DNA of 64,000 bases from Sabethes cyaneus (lineage: Eukaryota; Arthropoda; Insecta; Diptera; Culicidae), in the NCBI RefSeq assembly GCF_943734655.1, contig NC_071354.1:79607822-79671821 (forward strand), read 5' to 3'. Of this stretch, positions 44,942-55,971 are shown piece after piece. A program made the translations under genes and the position numbers. The notes below the pieces were generated by a model, which was given only the letters and a program-made list of their open reading frames with translations, did not search any database and was not told where the DNA came from. Within the stretch, counting starts at the first letter, position 1; every line of letters begins with the position of its first letter.

Positions 44942-45290
44942 TATTTTAAAATCCACCTGCATATCCATCTTATAAGCATCCACTACAACATACATCCATT
45001 AACTAGGATAGATACAAGATCATCTGAATATTATCGCTCGTCTGGCAATCGCGGTACAAGTACAGCCTCAACTTTCAATAGTTTTACAGCATCCAAATGT
45101 CGAACCAATCGAAAATAGTGAACAACAGCAAACCAACCTAGTGTTTTCCTAGTACACAGGGTGCGGCAGGAAAAAACGCGAAAATGTTTAAACATTAATA
45201 TTGGGTTAATGTGTGTAGTTAATAACTTATTTGTGTTAACAGTGTATTTGTTTACGGTTACTCACAAGCGCTGTATCAGGACATCTGAAT
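44942..45290. other. Unassigned sequence between two elements
   Basis: About 350 bp with no recognised feature. Confidence 0.4.
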
Positions 45291-45543
45291 TCGCGTAACT
45301 TTTCAAAAGGACCTAAGTAACAATGAGAGATTCTCTTTGTGCTTCTTCTCTTTCACCTCCCACGGCAATGCAAATGCACTTTAAAGCACCAGCTTTGCAT
45401 GAATCGGTTGCTAGCGTTACTATCTAGTTAAGCGTGAGGAAATTTTTTGTTAGAATGCATTTATGTCGCCGTAATAATCAGAAGAGAGGGACGCCAAAGA
45501 GAGTCTCTCAATGTTACTTAGGTCCTTTTGAAAAGTTACGCGA
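45291..45543. mobile_element. 253-bp MITE, TCGCGTAACTTTTC ends
   Basis: Termini TCGCGTAACTTTTCAAAAGG match in inverted orientation for about 46 bp (through ACCTAAGTAACA and GAGAGA). GAAT flanks both ends, possibly a 4-5 bp duplication (GAAT or GAATT). No coding sequence. Confidence 0.85.
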
Positions 45544-45551
45544 GAATTGTT

Positions 45552-45626
45552 GTATTACAAACAGGGCTGTCTTGCCGTATTACAAACAGGGCTGTCCTGC
45601 CGTATTACAAACAGGGCTGTTCTGCA
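45552..45626. repeat. Three tandem 25-bp units
   Basis: GTATTACAAACAGGGCTGTC plus YTGCC, repeated three times with single-base differences (45552, 45577, 45602). The last unit touches the 5-bp duplication of the Transib-like element. Confidence 0.9.
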
Positions 45627-45631
45627 CGTCG

Positions 45632-46762
45632 CACGGTGGTACGGATTTGAAAAACGCGGACATTAGCAATTTGGTAAAAAATGCGTAATTTTTCAAGGGC
45701 GATATCTTTGGAGAAGTTTAATAATAAAAAATAGCGCATCTTTCTGTACTATTAGGGTGACAGTGAATTCACCTATTAGGGTGATACGAACTTTTGTTGT
45801 TTTTAATTTAAAAAATTCACCAAAAAGCTGCAAAACATACTAAAATAAGCAACTTTGCTGAATATAGTAACTATCTATCTCTTACCGGTTGCGAAATATA
45901 ATGATGTGTTAAAAAGGAGCACTTGAAAATCAATGATGCTCAATAACTTTGAACGCGATTTTTTTACTGCTTTTGAGTGTTCTACAAAGTTATTTAGTAT
46001 GCTAAAATACACATTTTCACTGAAGACTGTTTGTCGCTAGGATGCATATTTAATAAGTTATAAAATAAATAGAAAAAAATTTGTGGTATTCAATTTTTTT
46101 TCAATTTCGGGCAGCTTCGCGCAACCATTAGGTGAAAGTACTATATTTTATCTATAAAAAAATATTTCCATCAGGAGATCTCCAAAGGAATCTCAGAAAA
46201 ATCAATTGAAAAATGTGTTATTTTTTGATAAAATTTCTCAGAAAAAACTCATTAAATATGCATATTCGTGAAAAATTGAATTGAAATTGAAAATTGAATT
46301 TGAAATTTTTTTTTAAATTTATTTTATAACTTATTAAGTATGTGTCCTAGCGACAAACAGTCTTCAGTGAAAATAAGTATTTTAGCATACTGAATAACTT
46401 TGCAGAACACTCGAAAGCAGTAAAAAAATCGTGTGCAAAGTTATTGAGCATAGTTGATTTTTAAGCACTCCTTTTTAATACATCATTATATTTCGCAACC
46501 AGTAAGAGATAGATAGTTAATGTATTCAGCAAAGTTGCTCATTTTAGTATGTTCTGCAACCTTTTGAAGAAAAAAAATTTTTTTGTGATTATTTTAAATA
46601 ACAAAAGTTCGTATCACGATTACCCTAACAGGCGAATTCACGGTTACCCTAATAGTGCAGAAAGATGCGATATAATTTATTATTAAACTTACCACCCTTG
46701 AAAAATTATGCAGTTTTTACCGAATTGCTAAGGTTCGCGTTTTTTTAAATTTGACCACTGTG
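45632..46762. mobile_element. 1,131-bp Transib-like foldback with RSS-like ends
   Basis: Arms of about 460 bp (45632-46095 and about 46310-46762) are inverted with perhaps 85% identity around a 200-bp centre. Termini are CACGGTGGTACGG and, reverse-complemented, CACAGTGGTCAAAT. Flanks CGTCG (45627-45631) and CATCG (46763-46767) agree at 4 of 5 bases. CAC(A/G)(A/G)TG ends with 5-bp duplications are the signature of Transib, the transposon group related to RAG1. Exactly 12 bp after the heptamer both ends show AAAACGCG. No transposase sequence remains; it is non-autonomous. Confidence 0.75.
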
Positions 46763-46767
46763 CATCG

Positions 46768-47033
46768 TTCTCAGCATACTGGAATATGTTGATTAAGTCT
46801 GAGCTGAGTCCAACAGAATCCCGTACCGCCTACGACGATGGATGTCAACTCATCGAACGTAATACTCTTTCGTAGAGAACAAACGTTCCTCGATCGGCTG
46901 TTTGTCTTCGGTATTCTCTTTGGAAGTATCGATTGCCCCGATCTCCTAGGCAAGATTAACTTTCCGGTTCTAGTAAGAAGACTCTGTTAGTCAGTACTAA
47001 GTACGGTACCTCCTAAACCCGTTGTTGTACAAA
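46768..47033. other. Unassigned short stretch
   Basis: A 60-codon minus-strand frame (46771-46953) reads like decayed retroelement text but matches no domain I recognise. Leader-like sequence shared with the 52.9 kb block begins at 47034. Confidence 0.3.
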
Positions 47034-47560
47034 CACTGCCCAACTGACATGACATATCCACCTTTTCGCGTGCTTAATGGCGGATAGTGGGCGCAACTTT
47101 TGGAAAATATTTCAATGCTTTTGGCAACTTTGCTAACGTACGCTTGACAGTTTTGCAAGGCGAAAATGTCAACTTGACGTGAGCAGAGTTGCCAAAAGCA
47201 TGTTATTTTTTCCGATAGTTGTACCCACAAGCCGTAAAGCCCTATAAATGTATATCTTTATAGGGTTTTAACTAGCCGCCATTAGGCACGCGAAAAGGTC
47301 GATAGAAGAAAATCCTTTAGAAACCATTCTGTCCTGCACATATTGCTTGCACACTAGCTCCCTCTGTTATGCATGTTGCGGAGTAGCTTATATTGTATAG
47401 GATTTTGTACTGTAGGGTTTTGACATTTGTACGGTTTTATATTGAAAACTTGAAGGTGCTTGAAGTATCGAGCGTCGCTGTGTGGCCATGTTGCGAAAAA
47501 TGTGTTTTTGAAAAATGAGTGGTTTTTGAATGGACGATGGAAGTCGATTCGAGATGCGGA
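47034..47560 (-). repeat. LTR-like repeat, copy 1, interrupted by a MITE
   Basis: CACTG..AACTGACATGACA (47034-47056) and TAGAAGAAAATCCTT to TGAAAAATGAGTGG (47303-47560) are colinear with 52869-53145. On the minus strand it holds TATAAAAC-like promoter text and GTTGCGAAA. At 52.87 kb the same sequence lies upstream of a BEL/Pao gag relic, hence the reading as LTR or leader. Confidence 0.6.
47057..47302. mobile_element. 246-bp TA-flanked MITE with empty site in the window
   Basis: Termini TCCACCTTTTCGCGTGC and, reverse-complemented, TCGACCTTTTCGCGTGC, then TAATGGCGG, are flanked by TA (47055-47056, 47303-47304). A second inverted pair inside (CTTTTGGCAACTTTGCT against AGAGTTGCCAAAAG) makes it nearly palindromic. 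The 52.88 kb copy of the host repeat reads GACACATAGAAGAAAAT with a single TA: the unoccupied site. Confidence 0.9.
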
Positions 47561-50042
47561 TTCGAGTGTCTCAGCTCTTCGTCTATAGTACAAGCTGCAA
47601 CGATGTGTATGCGTTAAATGATTCCGACCGGTCAAAAATAAATTTCAATAACAAATTGCAGCTTCTATTTACTTGACCGTACGTGCTTTACTTCCAAATC
47701 TTGAAGTGAAAAGCAGAAACAAGAGCGGTGTCATTACAATTTACCTCATTTTATATCATCTCAAGAATGGCCTGCTTCGTTATCGCATCTTAATACTTTG
47801 GATTATTGTGCATGTATCCTGTAAGGCCCCTGTTTAAAATTATTCAAGTTACTTTTGTTGCTAATTGAGACAATATGTCTTAGGATAACTCGCATACCCG
47901 CTTTGATGCATTTTATAAATGCTTTCGAATGGAGATTAGAGAAACGGGAAACAGATTCGAATTGACCTTGTAAATCTCTACGAACAAAAGTTTGTTGGTT
48001 TTGATTTAGTGAGAGTGTATTTTAATCACCCCCAGCGCAATGGTGATTAGGGATCACCCTGTATTGGGTCTTAAATAAAAACCAAGATCTCTGTTTAACA
48101 GGTCAAATATAGGTCCTTTGTTCTACTATCGTGATAATCCACAACCTTAGACAGACTGATCCCATGAAATGTGCAGAGTATTGTAGATACATTTTAAATA
48201 TACGTCGCAGCTTCGGTATTGTTTCAAGAGATATTCTACTGTCCAGCAGTATACAGCAATGCGTAGCCGTAAATTTGCACTATTCTACCGGTTCGTGCCG
48301 AGCTCGGAGTAACGGTAATTCATTCTATTGGAGCTCGGTCGTGTATGGTGGCACTGCAGTTCGTGTCCACCGGCAAAACCGGTACGACTATTTCAAGCGT
48401 TGAATGTTTACATTCCTGCCAAAACCAACCTCGGTCTATATTAGAACTTGTTGAATTTATAAATAGTGGGTCTCGTACGCATAAAATGCAACTCCAACCC
48501 GTTCGCCGCAACTCCACCGGTTGAGCACATCCTCGAACTGGTTGTACATTTTCCGCACAAACCAGGAGACACACAAACAGTTGCCTCTCTCTCTCTTTCG
48601 CTCGGTCCGGCAGGCGGTTCTCCGCCGGCGAAGTCCAGTTTTTGTGCCACTTGGCTTGCAAACTCTGCATCGGAGTCAATCTGGTGTTTCACCTCACCAC
48701 TGCCCAAAGTGCATCACAGGTCTCACAGCGCAGCAATCCCTGTCGGCAGGCAGGCACTGCATGTGCATTAGCTGTTGCACCAGCATGGCACCGGCAGAAG
48801 ATAAATAGAAGGAGATTATAAAAAAACACAGATCCTATCGTTTTGTCTCCCTTTCTCTCTTTCTAAAATTCGCTTTACTATGCAGTCCCCTGGTTTACTT
48901 GCGTTCTACTGTTTGTTCCATGTTACGGCCAACTGCATGCGGTTGATAGTGCTTATTTTATAGTTGAAGTGGTCACGAAAGACACACCATACAGATGAAG
49001 ACAACTTGTGCGCACTTGTCCCTCGCCGTAGGAGTTGGCACTGGCTGGAGGAATGAGTTAGGCACTAATGGTAATTCTACGCAATACCTCCGCACACACT
49101 GGGAGCAGCAAAACGGAAGGAGTAGGTACGGCGCGAAGGGGCCACGGATCCTCGTCGTCGTCGTCAGTTTCGACTGCATCAGCTGCATGGGCATTCGATA
49201 CCAGCGTTGACTGCCGTTGACCATGGTGCAGTGATTCTTATAGGAGTCATAAATTGCCTTCTATTCATTTTAGTAATTTTATTACTGCATACCTTTCAGG
49301 TATGTATTCTGGACTGTCGTACGAAGGGTTTGCTGTATAGAGAGAAAACCAAATGGTAGTCGCGTGGAGAGAGCAGGAAAGACATACTGTGTACACATTA
49401 CTCTGGCGTTTGTCACGCAACGGTGCATTCTTTTTCGAAGTTTTGATTCGTTGCTTGTGTTTAGGAATTTTGTTCACCCGGACTAAGTAGGGAAACTTGA
49501 TTTTCCGAAATTGTTTACCCGCCGAGAGTACCAATTTAAACCGATTGTTTTAGTATCAAACAGGTCGTGGTGTAAGTATTTGATTTATGATTTATGAGTC
49601 ATGATTTATGAATTAAAAAACTAAAAGTAACAAAAGTGGAAGATTGCCAAAATTTACGGTTAGCATGAACTCGCGTGAACCTGCTTTCATAATTACCCTC
49701 GTCTGCGATATTGTGCTAAGTGGTTCAATGATGTATTATTTAAAAGTTTGCCAGCTAAATGGGAAAGAGTTATTATTCAGGCACTATGACCCTATGCCAG
49801 ACATAAATTGCAAAATTCTCTGAAGAAATTTTGTTATTGGCGGATTTCAGAGTTTAATAAAACTTTGTGTGTGTAAAAAGTTCATATAAATTAGCAACTT
49901 TGCATACTTAGTTTTTACTGAATTGATCCATATCCATCTCAGCAATCTCCGAAATTGATAAGTCTTTTTTAACAACAAGTGCGCATAGAACTTGTTGCAA
50001 AATGCAACGAAAGTAGACAATTTTCCGATTTGATAACGTATA
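47561..50042. other. 2.5 kb without recognisable genes
   Basis: Frames at 48131-48808 on both strands (to 119 codons) and 48973-49534 have no recognised domain. Microsatellite-like CT run at 48586-48600. A host exon cannot be ruled out around 48.3-49.2 kb, where base composition is more balanced. Confidence 0.35.
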
Positions 50043-50992
50043 GAGTAAGGAGGGGTAAAAGTGCGATGAGGGTAAAAGTGCGATTCAATGATTTATCAGT
50101 GCGGATTCCGAGTAAATTGACTACATTGGCATTAATGGGTGACTACTTTGACAGCTTGAATCTAACGTAAACTTTGGTTGCTTACGAAGCATAGTTGCTG
50201 AGTTATGTGCAAATTTTAGGGCGGTTTTGATGTAATTTTTTGTTATACGAGTAATACGATATCAACAGGAGGATATTACTTGTTGAAAATTTGTAGCCGT
50301 GTTTTACATCACTCGCATATCTGTTTTGAAAAAACGGTGAAAAGAGTTTACAAAATATATTTCGCTTTTCCATAATTTAATCAAGCTCCGTCAAGCGCCT
50401 AGCGGGGTAAAAGTTCGATTCACGGGCGGGACAAAATTGCGATTCATTGACGAGGTAAAAATGTATAACTAATTACATACAGCTTTTGGCACTATATTAC
50501 AGATACTAGAAATGGAAGGCAGAAAACTGTGTGCTCTACAGATGTTGGTCGTAGGAAAACAATGTTTTTCCGCTGAAAAAAACAAAAAACAAACGATTGA
50601 GAAAGTTTCGATCTGTCGGAGGCTTCAATTCACCAGCGCAAAATAAAAAAGGTGCAAATTGAGAATATTCCTTACCAAAACATACCGCAGATTGGAGATA
50701 ATATGGTTTTGTTAGCTACTGTTGTACTAATTTCATGAATTCGAGCTTCGCACTTTTGCCCCGCGGTATTCGCACTTTTGCCCCGCTAGTGGGGTAAAAG
50801 TGCGAATCGGCACTTGATCAGAAGAATGAAGAATTTATTTTGCAAAACACTATTACCGCAGATGATTTATAGTTGAATGTAAGGACATGGAGTTACTGCA
50901 TCACCATAAAATATACTATGTTGTTGTGCTTCTTTATATTTCACGAAAATTGATGACAACTTAAAACATCGCACTTATGCCCCGCCCTACTC
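50043..50992. mobile_element. 950-bp TA-flanked element with GGGGTAAAAGTGCGAT repeats
   Basis: Termini GAGTAAGGAGGGGTAAAAGT and, reverse-complemented, GAGTAGGGCGGGGCATAAGT, both then GCGATG, flanked by TA (50041-50042, 50993-50994). The motif GGGGTAAAAGTGCGAT or close variants recurs about eight times (50050, 50070, 50403, 50430, and inverted at 50752, 50770, then 50790). No transposase. Confidence 0.85.
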
Positions 50993-50999
50993 TATTTAC

Positions 51000-52868
51000 C
51001 AGCAGTGTTGGTGCGACGCAAAGAAAGGTTGCGACACCCCCCATTGTGGTCATTGATCATAAGTACTCTCGCTTGTACCGCCGGCTAATACTGCGATCTT
51101 CATGGCTGGACTCTCCAAAATTCCGGATTCCGTGGACCACCCGACCGCTGAGTCAGCTGTTCCTTTGCGCAATCGTGGATTTACAACCGTCTGACGATCC
51201 GATCAAGATCCAGTTCTCGCGATATTGAGGAGATCTGCGTGTCTCGCTCACGCAATACGGACAAACGTGAAAGCTGTGGTGCGATGTAAAGTTCGCCGCT
51301 GCTTGAGAGCATTACTCGGAACACTATCCATTCTGTGATTTGTCTTTCTGCCGTCCAACACATAACCCAAGCAACGATTGTCAATCCCGATGAATATCCG
51401 TGGCTAGACTTCGCGATAAGAAACCGCTGGCACGACTATCGAGTGCTGGTGGTCTGATGTTCCGCCATAATCAACATTTGTTTTGGTAGAGCAAGACTAT
51501 CCACCGTGTGTATTTTTGGCATCCGGCATATTTCTGCTTCACGCACTCCAGAGATCCTCAGCGCAAGCCTCACACAATTCAACCCCTGTCGTTGGTGATC
51601 TCCGTCAAACCGGGACACAATGGAATTCTCCGCTCTGTGTTATCTGAAATCATTAGGCAGCAGCTCGTTTGGCATACACGGCACGTTTCTTCCGCATGCT
51701 CGTTATGCCACGCACGCTCCAAAATGCTTCTTCTTACATTTCCGGTACAACATGTTCTACACCGATATCCTTTGGAATTTCCTACACGATCCCAAACTGC
51801 TATATCCTCCTTGGTAAATCTCACAATACTTTCCAGCTGACTTTAATGTATTCCTAGAGGACTTCGTATAGGCCGTCGATGCTGTCGATGACTGGCTGTA
51901 GCTGGAGTAGGGGTGAACGTGAACCTCCTCCTTCCTTATGCGCCTTTCAAACTTGCTAACGTATGCATTGACCGTTGACGGAATCATTACTACGCACGCT
52001 CCTTCCACTAGTATCTTCAACCATTTGCGGAAGGTCCCATGTGTCACCACCTTTGACATTTGACGGTCGCTCGACTAGTTCTTTAAGTAGTGCCGCGTTA
52101 CGTAAATGCTTGTTTAAACCCACAGGCTATGATCGTTGCACACATGTTCTGGACAGCTACACCGAAATCGATCAGAGTTTCTAGTTTATCCGTCTTCGGC
52201 TCTGGTGTTTCCCTAATCTAGCAGCACTCGCTAGTTGACGATAACCTCAGGTTGTTCATACAACATTCGCAGTGTCTTGATGACATTTTCAATGACCACT
52301 GGATGCTATAACGGTGCTTGGAACGGTCTTGAGAGCTCTATCTTTCAAACTGCGCTGAAGTCGAAGCAGATTTTCCCCATTGCTGAAACTACAAAGCGAA
52401 AAGCAAAACCTAGGTGCTACATTCCGTTATCGAAACTTGACCTTCTTTTTTATACGACAGACTTCGCAGCCAGCTGTTAGAATACAGGACAATTGCATTG
52501 CTGCATTGCTGAAACCACCCATCCTTGTATTGCTCTTATACGTACGTCGAGATGAAAGAGGCATCTCTCCAGGGAATCCCGAAAACGTAGGCAGCTATTT
52601 TGACACTGCATGTCGCGCGGTCAGCCGACTTTGACTGAATTCGTTGGTTCGTTTGCTCCTCCAGAGTCTTAGTTTGCTGATCCTGCTACTCCGGCATCTC
52701 TGCAAGCTGTCTTTCCAACTTAGCCATCGCCGTTTGCACCTCATTTGATGACCGGTTACTTGTTTCTCCTATTGTCGTCTAATTTGCAATCGGTGGAGCG
52801 GTGGGAACTCTCAACCCCTCTCGTATCTCTCGCTCTCTTGCTTCCAACGCTCGAACTAGAACTTGACT
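51000..52868 (-). pseudogene. BEL/Pao-like gag (and protease side) relic
   Basis: From the upstream end on the minus strand: MAKLERQLAEMPE (coiled-coil part, about 52725), RLTARHAVSKIAAYVFGIPW followed by RDASFISTY (52630-52550; the A-R-x-x-V-x-K-x-L-P-x-F-x-G-x-x-x-x-W segment of BEL gag), VIENVIKTLRMLYEQPE (about 52290), MSKVVTHGTFRKWLKILVEG (52059) and FERRIRKEEVHVHPYSSY. Cysteine-bearing text follows near 51750. Downstream, 51436-51181 is not assignable beyond likely protease. Stops are frequent; pol was not found in the next 3 kb. Confidence 0.6.
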
Positions 52869-53145
52869 CACTGGCGAACTGACATGACACATAGAAGAAA
52901 ATCCTTCAAAAACCATCATCCTACACATTTTGCTTGCACACTAGCACCCTCTGTTATGCGTGTTGCGGAGTAGCTTGCATTTGCAGGGTTTTATACTGAA
53001 GGTTTTTTACATTTGCAGGGTTTTATACTGTAGATTTTTCACATTTGTATGGTTTTATACTGAAAACTCGAAGCAACACTCGAGCGCCGCGGTGTGGCCA
53101 TGTTGCGAAACATGTTTTTTTTTTGAAAAATAAGTGTCGTCTCGT
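52869..53145 (-). repeat. LTR-like repeat, copy 2, with three promoter-like tandem units
   Basis: Colinear with 47034-47560. Three units of about 32 bp (52978-53068) each contain, on the minus strand, AGTATAAAACC, a TATA-box-like string; copy 1 has about half as many. Lying just upstream of the gag relic (minus strand), it is best read as its 5' LTR or leader. Homology stops at GAAAAATRAGTG, short of any clear LTR edge. Confidence 0.55.
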
Positions 53146-54040
53146 CTGTTTGTCTGTGCTTGACTTATCACGAAGACTCCATAACAAGAACACTGGCAGC
53201 TCTGCCAATAATTGGGAGACACAGACGGTAGCACGCTCTACCGGTCAAGGTGGTCCCTGGATGCATCTGTGGGAGTGAGTGCGAATATTCATACGACGCC
53301 ATGCCAACATAGTCAAACTAAAACCAATACAGAATTCTGGAGAGCTTACTTACACTCATACAAAATTCAACATCTTCGCTAAAGAAAGCGTCGCTGATAA
53401 TGACGCATGGCGTTTATATTGAAAATTAATAGAGAGGTCAGTCTTGTTAATAATGGCATCTTCGCTTATCACATCTCAGTCTGTCGTTTGTTTACCTTTT
53501 GCTCTACTGACGTGTCAACACAATCCCAATGCATGTCGGCGGTTAGATCGCGTGAAAAGAGTGGTATGCGAAAGGTGCACACTACGTATCGCTGCAGTTG
53601 GATGTGTTGGTGCGATTGGTGCGACACAGCGAAAGGTAACGATCCCACTGGATTAGAATAAGGTTTTTAATCCGTGTTCTAAATATGGCCGCTATCATTC
53701 TTTCGATTATTATTGGCTACTACTTCACCAGGTCCATGTGCCCTGAAGTCAGAATGGATGCAATTACTCTCTTACGACTACATTTTCACCTCGTATGCCG
53801 GAGTAGAGCAAGACTTGCCTAGACGATGTCTTGTATTTGTCAGTATTCGGTAAAGGATCTTACTCAACCCAACGATTCCAGTTAGCTTCCCTTGTAAGTC
53901 AGAATAATTTTCAGGTACGGGTGATTGTTGGCCTAATAGCGAATTTGTTTATGCAATCCGAGTTGGAACTGGATGAATTTTATCTGTCAGATAGGAGCCA
54001 ATGAACACAACAAATTAATTCAGTTCCAAAAAGCAAAGCC
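53146..54040. other. 0.9 kb without recognisable genes
   Basis: TTGGTGCGACACAGCGAAAG (about 53618) resembles TTGGTGCGACGCAAAGAAAG at 51009, so another BEL-related scrap may lie here. No domain recognised; text upstream of 54041 may be the decayed RT body of the following element. Confidence 0.35.
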
Positions 54041-54583
54041 TTGTATGATTACAAAGTCTCTGGAACATTCTTGAAAAGGGAAACATGTGTAAAAGACTTG
54101 GGAATTCTGCTCGATACAAAATTATCTTTTAAAGAACATGTGGCCTATATTTCTGCCAAAGCCTCGAAAAATCTAAGCCTTTTATTTAGATTTACTAAGA
54201 GCTTTAACAATATCCAATGTTTAAAAACACTATATTGTTCTTTAGTGCGGTCAATAGTAGAATACGCTGCAGTTGTATGGGTACCGTACTACCATAACAG
54301 CATCCAACTGATTGAGTCTATCCAACGAAAATTTGTTCGATACGCCTTACACCTTCTCCCTTGGAATGACCCTTCAAATCTTCCTAGTTATGAACACCGC
54401 TGGAATCTGAACGGGCTTGACTCTTTAGCTATGCGACGAGATATTGCTAGAGCATTGTTCATATCTGATATTTTAAATTCTCAAATTGACAGCTCAGATA
54501 TACTCCAACAACTAAACATCAATATCCGCCGGCAATTCCTCCGAGATCACCCCTGTTGGGAGCATTGCACTGAGCGCAACTGA
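54041..54583 (+). pseudogene. CR1/Jockey-like reverse transcriptase C-terminus, 180 codons open
   Basis: One uninterrupted frame covers VKDLGILLDTKLSFKEHVAY, then ISAKASKNLSLLFRFTKSF, LKTLYCSLVRSIVEYAAVVW, QLIESIQRKFVRYALHLLPW and PSYEHRWNLNGLDSLAMRRD. This is the thumb and C-terminal domain of jockey/CR1-group ORF2 proteins. The catalytic palm (F-A-D-D) should precede it but is not readable, so the ATG at 54041 is not a true start and the copy is 5'-truncated. Absence of stops over 540 bp suggests a fairly young insertion. The 3' flank is A-rich and may be the 3' UTR, to about 55070. Confidence 0.8.
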
Positions 54584-55605
54584 CAGAGGACAGATTGCGG
54601 GATGCGTTCTCAAGCGGACATTGACAGATTGGTATGCTCAAAAAACATAGATTAAAAGAAGGAAGATTAAAAGTGATGTAAAGAAAAGTTAAAATTGAAC
54701 GGACATTTTGAAGTTAAAAGCGCTAAAAAGTGAGTTAAATAGAAAAGTTAAATTGTGCCTAGCTAGCGGTAAATTTAAAGAAAGTTAACTACCATTTTGT
54801 AGCAATATTTACTAGTGAGTAAGATACGCAGAAGAAGTACTAGTTTTCGACTTATAATTAAATAAAGTTAAAACTTACAGCTAGAACAATTTAAAACCAA
54901 GCAGACGAATTAAAACTAGTGACGAAATAACACGGAACAGTTTAAAAGTTTGGAACGATTAGCTGGTTAAAAGGATTCTATCTGCAAGAGGGAATAACGA
55001 AACTAAAATTGTAAGTCCACATATAAAACGAAAAAGCTTAATCTAATACCATTTATTCTATAAATAAAAATATAGTTTGATCTGCTAGTATTATAAAGCC
55101 GATTCAGAAACGGTTTCGCTTCGTTCAAAAACAGTCCGAACAACCCCTTTCTCAATCTTTCTGCTTCACGCACCAATTATGGCCAAAACGAGCCTCTCTC
55201 GAGCATGTCTCGCGTCTTCAACCGTTGTTTTAATGTGTTTGATTTCCATTTGTTCCGTTCTGTCCTTAAAAAAGCTTTTTTGCATGCTTTGAAATAAATC
55301 ACGTGTAAAATGTATAGTGTTAGTCATCAACTTATAGATAATAAGGAACTTTGTGTAATAAATAAAGTCCTCATTATGTAACTACTTATAATTGTATCAT
55401 TTGGTGTAAACTGTTGGTGCAAAAATGAAGGTTTAGTGCCTACGGAAGAAGGCGCGTCGAACACAGCTCTACTTCCGTGGGCTTTTCCCTTCTTGAAAAG
55501 CAAAAAAAAATAAATTAAACGAAAAATAAATTTGAAACAATTCAAACCAAATCCACAGACAAACAGACATAACTCTCACTCTCCCATTCTTAGCACGCTT
55601 TAATA
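54584..55605. other. Probable 3' UTR of the CR1/Jockey-like copy, then unassigned sequence
   Basis: From 54584 to about 55070 the sequence is A-rich with repeated TTAAAA strings, ending near TAAATAAAAATA, as a retroposon tail would. The rest to 55605 shows nothing recognisable. Confidence 0.4.
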
Positions 55606-55969
55606 CCGTGGACCCCCGTTCGTTTGACCGTTTTTAATCTGAACACTTTTTAATTTGAACACCGCTGGTTTGCACAACGTTCAAATTAAAAAGGGTACAA
55701 ATGTAAGTCTCAACATGACATGATTTGCTGATGCAGACAATGCACATAAACACGATATATTTGTACTGACCTGTTTAATCTCTTTCACATTCCGTTTTCC
55801 CAACGATTATGAAAGAAATCCGATCGGAGAATGAAATATTCGCTACTTGCAACTGCGAACTAAATCAAATCACCAAAACAATAGCAAAGAGCAGGGCGGC
55901 CAGTTCATTCAAGTTTCAGCATTGGATGCTCTATAATAAACACAACAACAAACGAACGGGGGTCTACTG
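55606..55969. mobile_element. 364-bp pogo-like MITE
   Basis: Termini CCGTGGACCCCCGTTCGTTT and, reverse-complemented, CAGTAGACCCCCGTTCGTTT are flanked by TA (55604-55605, 55970-55971). CAGTRGACCCCCG ends and TA flanks fit the pogo/Tigger group. TTTTTAATYTGAACA-type repeats follow the left end. No coding sequence. Confidence 0.85.
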
Positions 55970-55971
55970 TA

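Noticed and set aside
48131..48808. Overlapping 90-119 codon frames on both strands
   Set aside because: Both strands open over the same bases reflects base composition; nothing resembles a known protein.
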